From assembly GCA_020201275.1 (NCBI GenBank), contig JAIVHB010000165.1, positions 1-37,177 of the forward strand: 37,177 nt of DNA, given 5' to 3'. The position numbers and the translations under genes are program-made. Within the stretch, counting starts at the first letter, position 1. Every line of letters starts with the position of its first letter. This DNA comes from Rhodothermaceae bacterium (GTDB taxonomy: Bacteria; Bacteroidota; Rhodothermia; Balneolales; Cyclonatronaceae). Positions 9,085 through 16,937 of this stretch are shown here, piece after piece. Below the pieces are notes generated by a model that had not been told where the DNA came from, did no database searches, and worked only from the letters and a program-made list of their open reading frames with translations.

Positions 9085-9627
9085 TCAGGTCGTGGCCGCG
9101 CCGTTACCGGCCGCGCTTCCGTTACCGGCGTTGGATACGAGTTCGGCTTTCAGCTCCAGGATCAGTTGCCGGTGCTGGGCCATGTCGTCGTCCTGCAGAA
9201 TTTCCTCAATTTCGCGCGGTTTGGGCAGCTCGTCGATCGAGTTGATCCCGAAATGTTTCAGGAACGTGCTGTTTGTCTGGTAGAGCAGCGGCCTGCCGGG
9301 ACTGTCATTGCGTCCGGCCACATCCACCAGCTCCTGCGACATTTTCCGGCTCGCGTTTTCATGCTGCAGGAACTGCAGCCAGGGGTGGAATTCACGCCGC
9401 GTGGCAAAGGTATAGCCGCCGCCGATCTGAATGACGGAGAAACAACGGCCAGTATCCTGGTATTCGCGGTTCAGCTCCGCAACGATCTCATCAACCTCGC
9501 CGGGAGTAAGTTCGAAACCGTCTTCTCTGGCCATAATCGTTTCGGCAATCTGCCCGGCACCCAGGGGTTCGGGGTGCGAGAAAATAAGCGATTCAACGAT
9601 GGCTTTGGCCGATATTTCTGTGTGCAT
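9085..9627 (-). CDS. scpB: Segregation and condensation protein ScpB, internally deleted
   Basis: ScpB is the winged-helix (kleisin-associated) subunit of the Smc-ScpAB complex in chromosome organisation. Seen: the N-terminal winged-helix region (AKAIVESLIFSHPEPL...), the link YTFATRREFHPWLQ, and the conserved tail AGRNDSPGRPLLYQT...FLKHFGINSIDELP. Between them the family normally has about 40 residues of the second winged helix (an ALETLAIIAY...PVT..EIE..RGV-like block). Here residue 98 (Gln) is followed directly by ELVDVAGRN, with the junction at about 9333/9334. The frame is preserved, so a shortened 180-residue protein could be made, but the second domain should not fold. No scpA is adjacent, although scpA normally precedes scpB. 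First gene of the scpB-rluB-hydrolase operon. Confidence 0.85.
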   Translation of the reverse strand: MHTEISAKAIVESLIFSHPEPLGAGQIAETIMAREDGFELTPGEVDEIVAELNREYQDTGRCFSVIQIGGGYTFATRREFHPWLQFLQHENASRKMSQELVDVAGRNDSPGRPLLYQTNSTFLKHFGINSIDELPKPREIEEILQDDDMAQHRQLILELKAELVSNAGNGSAAGNGAATT

Positions 9628-9730
9628 TTAGATGAAAAAGTATTCGGGTTTGTACAATATAACCGCATGAGCGGGAATCACAAAACCCGATAAACGATTG
9701 TGGAAAAGATGTTATTAACGCGGAACACAT

Positions 9731-9773
9731 AAAAACTGATGCCCGGACGCCGGTCTGCCGTTCATGGGCATCA
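9731..9773 (-). terminator. Rho-independent terminator after the cyclophilin gene
   Basis: An 8-bp perfect inverted repeat (TGATGCCC/GGGCATCA, 9737-9744 and 9766-9773) is followed on the minus strand by GTTTTTATG. It lies about 70 bases after the cyclophilin stop and before the scpB operon, separating the two transcripts. The loop is long (21 bases), which lowers certainty. Confidence 0.6.
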
Positions 9774-9842
9774 GGTTGGTCTTAATGGTCAGGTTGGCCA
9801 TAACAGTCTCATTGGCCGGGGTAACCAGTAAACCGGTATCGG

Positions 9843-10520
9843 CTAACGCCCTACGCGGATGGTCTGTATGATGACCGGATCGACCGGATGGTCGCGCAGC
9901 CGCGGGTCGTCGGTGTGGGTTCCCGTAGTGGCGATGGCGTCGACCACCTCAAGACCCCGGGTAACACGTCCAAACGCGGTGTATTCGCCGTCGAGGTGGT
10001 TGCGCTCTTCATGCATGATGAAAAACTGTGAACCGGCCCCGTACGATTTGTCGCCCACCCTGGCCATGGAGAGAATACCCTTCTCGTGCACCGTATCATT
10101 AAATTCATGCGGGATGGCGGCTATGGGACCGCCCTGGCCGTTGTTGAACTTGTTGCCGTCGCGGCTGTTGGGATCGCCGCCCTGGATCATAAAACCGGGG
10201 ATCACACGGTGGAACTGGGTGTTGTCATAAAACCCGCTCTCGGCCCGGGTGATGAAGTTGAAGCAGTGGATGGGGGCTTTATCGGTAAAAAACTCCAGGG
10301 TGATCTCCCCTTTGTTGGTCACGATGGTGGCGGTTATGCCGCGCAGGTTGCCGGAGAGAAAGTCGAGTTTTTCTTTTTCAGTTTTCATGGCATCTATATC
10401 ATTGCGGAGGTCGGATACCTGGGAACGCAGTATCCTGTTTTGTTCGGAAAGGCGGTCCAGTTCACCCTTGTTGCAGGAGATGAACAGGAGGCCTGCGATC
10501 AGGATTACAACAATTCTCAT
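9843..10520 (-). CDS. Cyclophilin-type peptidyl-prolyl cis-trans isomerase, lipoprotein
   Basis: Catalyses proline cis-trans isomerisation, helping folding in the envelope. Seen: a short hydrophobic signal with lipobox FISC (Cys16), so the protein is lipid-anchored. A coiled-coil stretch follows (residues about 19-55, LSEQNRILRSQVSDLRNDID), then a cyclophilin domain from about residue 60 with FHRVIPGFMIQGGDP, GGPIAAIPHEFN, SMARVGDKSYGAGSQFFI and the LDGEYTAFGRVTRGLEVV core. The arginine of FHRVI and the QFFI segment, which form the active site, are present. Length 225 residues, complete. It follows priA by 115 bases on the same strand and is followed by a terminator, so it is probably read on its own or with priA. 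Confidence 0.92.
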   Translation of the reverse strand: MRIVVILIAGLLFISCNKGELDRLSEQNRILRSQVSDLRNDIDAMKTEKEKLDFLSGNLRGITATIVTNKGEITLEFFTDKAPIHCFNFITRAESGFYDNTQFHRVIPGFMIQGGDPNSRDGNKFNNGQGGPIAAIPHEFNDTVHEKGILSMARVGDKSYGAGSQFFIMHEERNHLDGEYTAFGRVTRGLEVVDAIATTGTHTDDPRLRDHPVDPVIIQTIRVGR

Positions 10521-10635
10521 TGTAGGTATTTTTTAGTTGTTGGTTTAAGGCGCATAATATACGGAAAAACGCCATATTCAATGTCAGGGACTCAAATCAT
10601 CTATTGTTTTAAAAATGGTATTTCTTTGTCTCCCC

Positions 10636-12183
10636 TCACACCGCATCCACATTCACGGTGATCCGCACTTTCGATGCCCCTTTCGGTTTCTCCGACTCAT
10701 AGGCCGCAAACGCCTGGTCGAGCAGGTGTTCGATGGAGGCCGCGCCGTGGGCCACGGGCATCTTCATGAGGCCTTCCCACCGGAACTCATTTTTTATGCG
10801 GTGGATGGCGGCAGGGGCCGGACCCAGAACGGGGATGCCGCCGGCCACACGAATCAGGGCCTGCACGAAGGCCTGGGCCACACGGCCCACCAGCTGGGCG
10901 TCGGCCGATTTGAAGGTGAACTGCACGAGCCGGGAATACGGTGGCCAGAGCAGGTTTTTGCGCTGCGATAGTTCCGCGGCGGCGAACCCTTCGAAATCGT
11001 GGTTCCGGGCATAGACAATGGAGGGATGCTCCGGCTGCCAGGTCTGCAGGTAGACCACACCCGCCTTGGCTGCACGGCCCGGACGCCCCGATACCTGGCT
11101 GAGCAGCTGAAACATGCGCTCCGACGACCGGTACGAAGGGAAGGCCAGCTCTGTATCTGCGTTCACCACGCCCACCACCGTAACATTGGGGAAGTCGAGG
11201 CCCTTGGCCACGAGCTGGGTGCCGACCAGTATCTGGTGCTCGCCGCGGCCGAAACTGTTCAGGATGCGGGCATGAGAATCCTTGCCGCCCGTTGTGTCCT
11301 GGTCCATCCTCAGGATCGATGATCCCGGGAACAGGCCGTCGAGCTCTTCCTCGACCCGCTGCGTACCCGAACCCACCTGTTTTACGGAACCGGCATCGCA
11401 GCTCGAGCAGTTCTGCCCCAGGTTCCGGCTGAAACCGCAGTAGTGGCAGCGCACATGGTTCCGGTATTTATGGAAGGTGAGGGCCACCGAACAGGAGGGG
11501 CACTCCTCGATATGACCGCAGGTTTCGCATTGTACAAACCCGGCGTACCCGCGGCGGTTATAGAGCAGAATCACCTGTTCGTCACGGTCGAGGGCGTCGG
11601 CCATGGCCTGGTAGAGCGGCGCGGCCAGCGGACCGTGCATGCCCGACGACCGGTATTTCTTCAGATCGATGATGTTCACCGCCGGCATGCCGTGGCCGGA
11701 GTGGCGCTCGCGCAGTTTGAGCTGGGTGTTCTTGCCTTTTGAACTGTTGTACAGGCTTACCAGCGAGGGTGTGGCCGATCCGGTTACGATCACCGCGTCG
11801 CTGCGGAAGGCCCGCATGATGGCCACATCCCGGGCGTGATAGCGCGGGGCCGGGTCCTCCTGCTTGTAGGAACTGTCGTGCTCTTCGTCGATGATGATGA
11901 GGCCCGGGTTTTCGAGCGGGGCGAACACGGCCGACCGCGGACCGATGGCGATGCGTTTCTTCCCCTCACGGAGCTGTTTCCAGGCTTCGTACCGCTCGCG
12001 GTCGTTCAGGCGGCTGTGCAGCAGGGCGATGCTGTTGCCGAAGATGCGGTAGAACCGCCGGAGGGTCTGTGGCGTGAGGGCGATCTCGGGCACAAGCACC
12101 AGCCCGGTACGCCCGGCCTCGAGCACATGGCGCAGCGCGTGGATATAGACCTCCGTTTTGCCGCTGCCGGTAACGCCGTGCAT
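10636..12183 (-). CDS. priA: Primosomal protein N' (PriA), C-terminal part of a frameshifted gene
   Basis: Helicase that restarts stalled replication forks by loading the primosome. This reading frame carries the superfamily 2 helicase core: Walker A GVTGSGKTEVY, DEEHDSSYKQ box, GSATPSL motif, and the helicase C-terminal motifs VGTQLVAKGLDFPNV and SQVSGRPGRA. It also carries the eight-cysteine zinc-binding insert (CETC, CPSC, CHYC, CSSC). The first ATG in this frame is at 12183, inside Walker A, but coding clearly continues upstream in the same frame to about 12357 (EGWFTEAEVPAPEE...LLNNSQQEAF). That shows the gene is split by a frameshift rather than starting here. Joined with the N-terminal part (12255-13025) it gives the normal PriA length of about 790-800 residues. 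Confidence 0.93.
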   Translation of the reverse strand: MHGVTGSGKTEVYIHALRHVLEAGRTGLVLVPEIALTPQTLRRFYRIFGNSIALLHSRLNDRERYEAWKQLREGKKRIAIGPRSAVFAPLENPGLIIIDEEHDSSYKQEDPAPRYHARDVAIMRAFRSDAVIVTGSATPSLVSLYNSSKGKNTQLKLRERHSGHGMPAVNIIDLKKYRSSGMHGPLAAPLYQAMADALDRDEQVILLYNRRGYAGFVQCETCGHIEECPSCSVALTFHKYRNHVRCHYCGFSRNLGQNCSSCDAGSVKQVGSGTQRVEEELDGLFPGSSILRMDQDTTGGKDSHARILNSFGRGEHQILVGTQLVAKGLDFPNVTVVGVVNADTELAFPSYRSSERMFQLLSQVSGRPGRAAKAGVVYLQTWQPEHPSIVYARNHDFEGFAAAELSQRKNLLWPPYSRLVQFTFKSADAQLVGRVAQAFVQALIRVAGGIPVLGPAPAAIHRIKNEFRWEGLMKMPVAHGAASIEHLLDQAFAAYESEKPKGASKVRITVNVDAV

Positions 12184-12254
12184 CAGAAAATGGTGGTATT
12201 CACCGGCATCGAGGTATCCGCGGATGGCTTCGAAGGCCTCCTGCTGGCTGTTGT

Positions 12255-13025
12255 TCAGCAGGGCGATCTGCGAGGGATCGTATTCCAGGTCGGGGACCTC
12301 CTCGGGGGCGGGAACCTCGGCCTCCGTAAACCAACCCTCCTTCCAATGGCTTCGAGGGCCTGGAACCAGACGGGCTTTTTCCTGCCTTCGAGCACTTCCT
12401 CAGCCGACTGAAGCCGGATGTTAAAGTCATCCGGCCGGTCGAAAACCGTCACCATTTTGCGTTTTACGCGCAGTTCTGGTTCCTGCCACTGCTGCAAAAT
12501 GCCCCGGCGCACCAGGCTTTTGATGATGCGCTCACCTGCGTCTCCCCACCGCTTCAGCGCTTCCTTATGGTGATACCGGCCCCGTGCCTGCACCTCACCG
12601 AGTATTTCCAGTTCCTCTTTCGAAAAGTTGTTTTCACCCTTCATGCCCTCCGGCGGTGCATCCCCGTCGTGCCCGGCCAATTTCAAATAAACCTCCGCCA
12701 CGAAATTGAGCCCGGCCGGCAGCGACGCCTGCACCGCCTCACCGTGGCTGCAGTAGTAGAACTGCGAGATCCACCGGGTGAGGTCGATCAGATCAGGCGG
12801 CATCACCGGTTCACTGTCGAGGCTGCGGACGATTTCACGAACCTCAAACGCCGGTTTACGGTTGTGGCACTCCGTAACCATGCCGATGGCCATCTGGTCG
12901 CGCAGCGGTATCCACACCCGCATGCCCGGGGTAAGACTGTCGCGCAGACCCTCCGGAATGAGATAGGTAAAAACCTGCCTCACCGGGGTAGGAAGGGCGA
13001 TGTCGGCATACATGTTTCGGGGCAT
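12255..13025 (-). CDS. priA: Primosomal protein N' (PriA), N-terminal part, frameshifted
   Basis: N-terminal DNA-binding part of PriA. Seen: the 3'-DNA-end-binding region (YADIALPTPVRQVFTYLIP; LRDQMAIGMVTEC, residues about 5-60) and the winged-helix region up to about residue 225 (KKPVWFQALEAI). After that, the 30-odd residues (GRRVGLRRPRFPPPRR...) are Arg/Pro-rich and unlike PriA. In the adjacent frame the sequence continues as EGWFTEAEVPAPEE and runs into Walker A. Restoring one base at 12341-12342 (an A/T run) or at 12335-12337 (a G/C run) would rejoin the frames. As read, translation would stop at 12255 without any helicase domain. PriA is a central restart protein, so a real null mutation would be costly. 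Confidence 0.9.
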   Translation of the reverse strand: MPRNMYADIALPTPVRQVFTYLIPEGLRDSLTPGMRVWIPLRDQMAIGMVTECHNRKPAFEVREIVRSLDSEPVMPPDLIDLTRWISQFYYCSHGEAVQASLPAGLNFVAEVYLKLAGHDGDAPPEGMKGENNFSKEELEILGEVQARGRYHHKEALKRWGDAGERIIKSLVRRGILQQWQEPELRVKRKMVTVFDRPDDFNIRLQSAEEVLEGRKKPVWFQALEAIGRRVGLRRPRFPPPRRSPTWNTIPRRSPC

Positions 13026-13289
13026 GGGGGAGAGCTTTTTGCGTGGTTTACGGGTGCATCAAATATCACATATCCCGGAGAGGGGAACAAATCTAACATA
13101 AAGTACGGATGCTCGTTCCGGCCACCATACCCGCTTTGTTTTACTGTCCGAACCGGATACGATGTAATATCCCATCGTTTGATATCTTACATTTATGCTC
13201 AACATTATGTAACCTGTAGTCATTGGCCCGCATATATTTTTCACTATCAATCCCTGGCAGATATAACTCACTAACCCGGTTTTTTAAAC

Positions 13290-14831
13290 ATGAAAATACC
13301 CAGCCTGATCCTCCGGCAGCTCTACAATTACGGAAGTTTGAAGAACACCGAATACGGGGTTCAGTTCAGTCTGAAGAACCGCCTTTCCGAAGCCACCCTG
13401 GTCGGTATCTATGACATCACCCTGAACGGCAGCGAGATCCCGGCCGACAAGGTGACGCTGCGCTTCGGCAACGGGCTGGCCCTGCAGCCACGGCAGGTGT
13501 CGCCCGAGTCGCCGGTGAACCTGGGTCTCAGGGATGTGGTGCAGATCGATGTGCAGACCGATAACCTGCCCAGTGGTAAACACAAGGTGGGCATCACGTT
13601 TTTGTCGGAGAATTTCGGGAAGCTGGCCCTGAGCGTGGAAGACGCCCTGCACGACAACGGGGCAGACCGTGTAAAAATTCCGGTCGACAAGTCGGATGAT
13701 TACAGCGATCAGGCAATCAAAAGCCGGCAGACATTCGTGGAGCAGTTTAGTGGCAAAAAACTACAACATTTGCCGAAATATTCATTTGATCCGGCCATTA
13801 CACAAGGTAACGTGGAGGCGTTTACCGGCGTGGCACAGGTGCCGGTTGGCTTTGCCGGTCCGATACGGGTGAACGGTGAGCACGCAAAAGGGGATTTCCT
13901 GGTACCGCTGGCCACCACCGAGGGCACGCTGGTCGCCTCCTACAATCGGGGCATCAAGGTGGTGAACCTGTCGGGTGGCGTAACATGCACCGTGGTGGGC
14001 GACAGCATGCAGCGGGCGCCGGTATTCATCTTCGAAAACGCCCGGCAGGCACGCGATTTCGGCAAGTGGGTCGACGAAAACATGGATTCTATCCGCCGGG
14101 AGGCCGAAGCGACCTCAAATGTGGCCAAACTGCAGTATATCGACCACTTCCTCACAAACAAGTTCGTCTACCTGCGGTTCAATTACTTCACCGGGGATGC
14201 AGCCGGCCAGAACATGGTGGGCCGCGCCACCTTCGCCGCCTGCAGCTGGATCATGGACAGCTACAAGGGGATTTCACGCTTTTTCCTGGAGTCGAATTTC
14301 GCCACCGACAAAAAGGCCTCCCAGGTGAACATCATGCGCACGCGCGGCAAGCGGGTTACGGCGGAGGCGGTACTTAAGCGGGATGTTCTCATTCAGCACC
14401 TGCGTGCCGATCCGGAGGTGCTCGACTACCAGAACCGGGTGGCAACCGTCGGTGCGTTCATGTCGGGCGCGAACAACAACGGCGCCCACTCGCCGAACGC
14501 CATAACCGCCATGTTTATCGCCACCGGGCAGGATGTGGCCAACGTTTCAGAGTCGTCGGCGGGCATCCTCTATTCGGAGGTAACACCGGAGGGTGATCTG
14601 TACCTGTCGCTCACCATCCCCTCACTAATTGTGGCCACCTACGGGGGCGGCACTGGCCTGGCCACACAGCGCGAATGCCTCGAACTTATGGGTTGCTACG
14701 GCAAGGACAGGGTGAACAAATTCGCGGAGATCATCGCCGGAGTGGCACTCGCCGGCGAGCTGTCGCTTGGTGCCGCGATTTCGTCACTCGACTGGGTGTC
14801 GAGTCATGAAGAGTACGGGCGGAACAGGTAG
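13290..14831 (+). CDS. mvaA: Hydroxymethylglutaryl-CoA reductase (class I-like)
   Basis: Reduces HMG-CoA to mevalonate with NAD(P)H, the committing step of the mevalonate route to isoprenoids. The catalytic domain starts near residue 155. Seen: the catalytic Glu176 in GNVEAFTGVAQVPVGFAGP; TTEGTLVASYNRG; the NAD(P)-type motif GDAAGQNM; the catalytic lysine in FATDKK (Lys341); Asp415 in ATGQDVANV; TYGGGTGLATQ; and a C-terminal histidine in SSHEEYGRNR (His506). The DKK motif and C-terminal SHxxxxRNR agree with class I enzymes. Residues 1-130 form an extra strand-rich N-terminal region that I do not recognise. It is divergent from priA across a 264 bp gap that should hold both promoters, and converges on the yifB gene with a 2-base gap. 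Confidence 0.93.
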   Translation: MKIPSLILRQLYNYGSLKNTEYGVQFSLKNRLSEATLVGIYDITLNGSEIPADKVTLRFGNGLALQPRQVSPESPVNLGLRDVVQIDVQTDNLPSGKHKVGITFLSENFGKLALSVEDALHDNGADRVKIPVDKSDDYSDQAIKSRQTFVEQFSGKKLQHLPKYSFDPAITQGNVEAFTGVAQVPVGFAGPIRVNGEHAKGDFLVPLATTEGTLVASYNRGIKVVNLSGGVTCTVVGDSMQRAPVFIFENARQARDFGKWVDENMDSIRREAEATSNVAKLQYIDHFLTNKFVYLRFNYFTGDAAGQNMVGRATFAACSWIMDSYKGISRFFLESNFATDKKASQVNIMRTRGKRVTAEAVLKRDVLIQHLRADPEVLDYQNRVATVGAFMSGANNNGAHSPNAITAMFIATGQDVANVSESSAGILYSEVTPEGDLYLSLTIPSLIVATYGGGTGLATQRECLELMGCYGKDRVNKFAEIIAGVALAGELSLGAAISSLDWVSSHEEYGRNR

Positions 14832-14833
14832 GC

Positions 14834-16372
14834 TCATAAAAGCCAGCCCTCGCGATCGAGGCTACGGTACTGGATGGCTTCGGCAACGTGTTCGGCCCGG
14901 ATTTCTTCGGAGGGCTCGAGATCGGCGATGGTCCGGGAAACTTTCAGGATGCGGTCGTATGCACGGGCCGACAGACCCAGAACGGTGATCGCCTTTTTGA
15001 GTATGGAATAGCCCGCTTCGTTAAGCCGGCACATTTTGCGCGCCATCCTGCCCGACATGTGCGCGTTGCAGTGGATGTTCATGCCCGTAAACCGGCGGTG
15101 CTGATGCTTGCGGGCCCCGATCACCCGCGCTCTCACCGACGCCGAGCCCTCACCCATCGACCGGCTGGTAAGCTCATCGAACCCCACCTTGTTCACCTCT
15201 ACATGCAGGTCGATGCGATCGAGCAGCGGCCCGCTGATTTTCCCAAGATACCGCTGCATCTGGGTTCCCGTAATCCCGTTCATAAGATCGGGATTGTACC
15301 AGTCGCCCCCGGGTGAGGGGTTCATCGATGCCACCAGCATGATCTTGCTGGGATAGTTCACACTCAGCCGTGACCGCGATATGCTCACATGCCCGTCTTC
15401 AAGAGGCTGGCGCAGAACCTCAAGTGCGCTTCTCCTGAACTCGGGCAGCTCGTCAAGGAACAGCACCCCGTTGTGGGCCAGTGATATTTCACCCGGCATC
15501 GGTATGCTCCCGCCCCCCACCAGGGCCACATCCGATATGGTATGATGCGGTGCCCGGAACGGGCGTCTCGATATGAGCGCCCTCCCGGTAGACAACAACC
15601 CCGAAACGGAATGGATCTTAGTCGTTTCCAGGGCTTCCGGCAAGCTCAGCGGCGGCAGAATCGTGGGGATACGCCTCGCCAGCATGGTCTTCCCAGATCC
15701 CGGCGGTCCAACAAGCAGAATATTATGTCCGCCTGCTGCGGCCACCTCGAGCGCCCTTTTCACATTTTCCTGGCCCTTTACATCCGAAAAGTCGACCACA
15801 TCGCCGGTCTGATCGCGCATGAAAATGGCGTTCAGGTCGATGCTTACGGGCGCCTTCACCTGCGGCATCCTGAACCACTGCACCGTATCGGCCAGCTTTT
15901 TGAACGCGAACACCTCCATGCCCTCCACCACAGCGGCCTCACCGGAATTGGTCTCTGGCACGATCACCCTTTTGAACCCCTTTTTCTTCGCTTCCACCAC
16001 CACCGGCAGCACCCCCTTCACCGGCCTGATGTACCCGTCGAGGGCCAGTTCACCGAGGATGATGCTGTCGGCAAGCTGGTCGCCGGGAATCTGCCCACTC
16101 ACGGCCAGCAGCCCGATGGCGATGGGCAGATCGAAGGCGCTCCCCTCCTTGGGCAGGTCGGCCGGGGCCAGGTTTATGGTGAGCTTACCCCGTGGCATCT
16201 CGACACCCGAGTTCACCATCGCGGCCTCAATCCGGTCTCTCGACTCCCTGATTGAACGGTCGGGAAGGCCCACCAGATAATAATTGGGGATGCCCGGCAG
16301 TTTATTAACTTCAACATCTATGATATGGGCATCAACCCCAAACGTGGATGCGCAGTAGACATGAGAAAGCAT
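14834..16372 (-). CDS. comM: YifB/ComM family Mg-chelatase-like AAA+ ATPase
   Basis: AAA+ ATPase of the YifB family; the Vibrio/Haemophilus homologue ComM is a branch-migration helicase used in natural transformation. Seen: the N-terminal Lon-like S5-type domain (VDVEVNKLPGIPNYYLVGLPD-type region, residues about 15-180), Walker A GPPGSGKT, Walker B VLFLDELPEF, the arginine-finger region, and the C-terminal ComM domain (LSARAYDRILKVSRTIADLE). The ATG at 16372 (MLSHVYCASTFG) is preferred over an in-frame start at 16420 because family members begin there; length is then 512 residues, typical. It converges with HMG-CoA reductase with two bases between stop codons. Complete. Confidence 0.93.
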   Translation of the reverse strand: MLSHVYCASTFGVDAHIIDVEVNKLPGIPNYYLVGLPDRSIRESRDRIEAAMVNSGVEMPRGKLTINLAPADLPKEGSAFDLPIAIGLLAVSGQIPGDQLADSIILGELALDGYIRPVKGVLPVVVEAKKKGFKRVIVPETNSGEAAVVEGMEVFAFKKLADTVQWFRMPQVKAPVSIDLNAIFMRDQTGDVVDFSDVKGQENVKRALEVAAAGGHNILLVGPPGSGKTMLARRIPTILPPLSLPEALETTKIHSVSGLLSTGRALISRRPFRAPHHTISDVALVGGGSIPMPGEISLAHNGVLFLDELPEFRRSALEVLRQPLEDGHVSISRSRLSVNYPSKIMLVASMNPSPGGDWYNPDLMNGITGTQMQRYLGKISGPLLDRIDLHVEVNKVGFDELTSRSMGEGSASVRARVIGARKHQHRRFTGMNIHCNAHMSGRMARKMCRLNEAGYSILKKAITVLGLSARAYDRILKVSRTIADLEPSEEIRAEHVAEAIQYRSLDREGWLL

Positions 16373-16490
16373 TGTATCTAATTCCTTGCGTTTACGTATA
16401 TAGATGTAGTTCGCAGTCAATACTTACAAAACCCGTGCTGATCACAGCAGAATTATTAACACAGACATGCACAAACCCGGAGAACTTATC

Positions 16491-16856
16491 ATGGCAACAG
16501 GCACCAACACCGTATTCGAAGAAATCCGATCCACCGGCGAAAAACTGATCGACGAAATACAGACGCTCATCAAAGAGGGCAGCATCCGCAGAATCGTTGT
16601 CAAAAACAAACGCGGAAAGGTGCTGCTCGATACCCCCCTGAATCTCGGTGCCGTCGGTGTTGGCGGACTCATCCTCCTGCACCCGGTCGTAACCACCATC
16701 GGCGCTGTCGTAATGTTCATGAACGATATCCAGGTTCTTGTGGAACGCACCGATAAAGACGACAATGAAATCGAAGTCGAGTCACACGTAATCGAGGTCG
16801 AAGACGACGATGATGAGAGCGCGCCCAGGAAAAAGAAAAGCAAAAAAAACACGTAG
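16491..16856 (+). CDS. DUF4342 domain small membrane-associated protein
   Basis: Short protein of about 121 residues matching DUF4342 by pattern: an amphipathic N-terminal helix (EEIRSTGEKLIDEIQTLIKEG), the strand pair SIRRIVVKNKRGKVLLDTPLNLG, one hydrophobic segment (VGGLILLHPVVTTIGAVVMF) and a short VLVER strand. An acidic tail follows (EVEDDDDESAP), ending in a very basic KKKSKKN. The ATG at 16491 has a GGAG eleven bases upstream; an alternative ATG at 16467 adds eight residues. The function of this family is unknown; the hydrophobic stretch suggests membrane association. It is divergent from yifB. The charged tail appears to be a lineage-specific extension (inference). Confidence 0.8.
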   Translation: MATGTNTVFEEIRSTGEKLIDEIQTLIKEGSIRRIVVKNKRGKVLLDTPLNLGAVGVGGLILLHPVVTTIGAVVMFMNDIQVLVERTDKDDNEIEVESHVIEVEDDDDESAPRKKKSKKNT

Positions 16857-16901
16857 TATCAGAATTTGGGTTGGGGAAGTACATTTTTGTTAGTATGCTT
16901 C

Positions 16902-16937
16902 GAACAAATGAACATTTGAACAAGTGAACATTTGAAC
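16902..16937. repeat. 16-bp tandem repeat at the 5' end of the aminopeptidase gene
   Basis: The units gaacaaatgaacattt (16902-16917) and gaacaagtgaacattt (16918-16933) differ at one base and are followed by a partial gaac. The only possible start codon of the aminopeptidase frame (TTG 16932) lies inside this repeat, exactly where the gene has lost its signal sequence. The repeat may mark the recombination or mis-assembly junction. Confidence 0.75.

Noticed and set aside
12320-12360. Programmed frameshifting as the cause of the priA split
   Set aside because: An AGGAGG is present, but no X-XXY-YYZ slippery heptamer follows at a suitable distance. A one-base indel explains the data more simply; kept only as a low-probability alternative.
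16902-16937. Possible CRISPR-like array
   Set aside because: Only two adjacent 16-bp units without spacers, so it is a tandem duplication.
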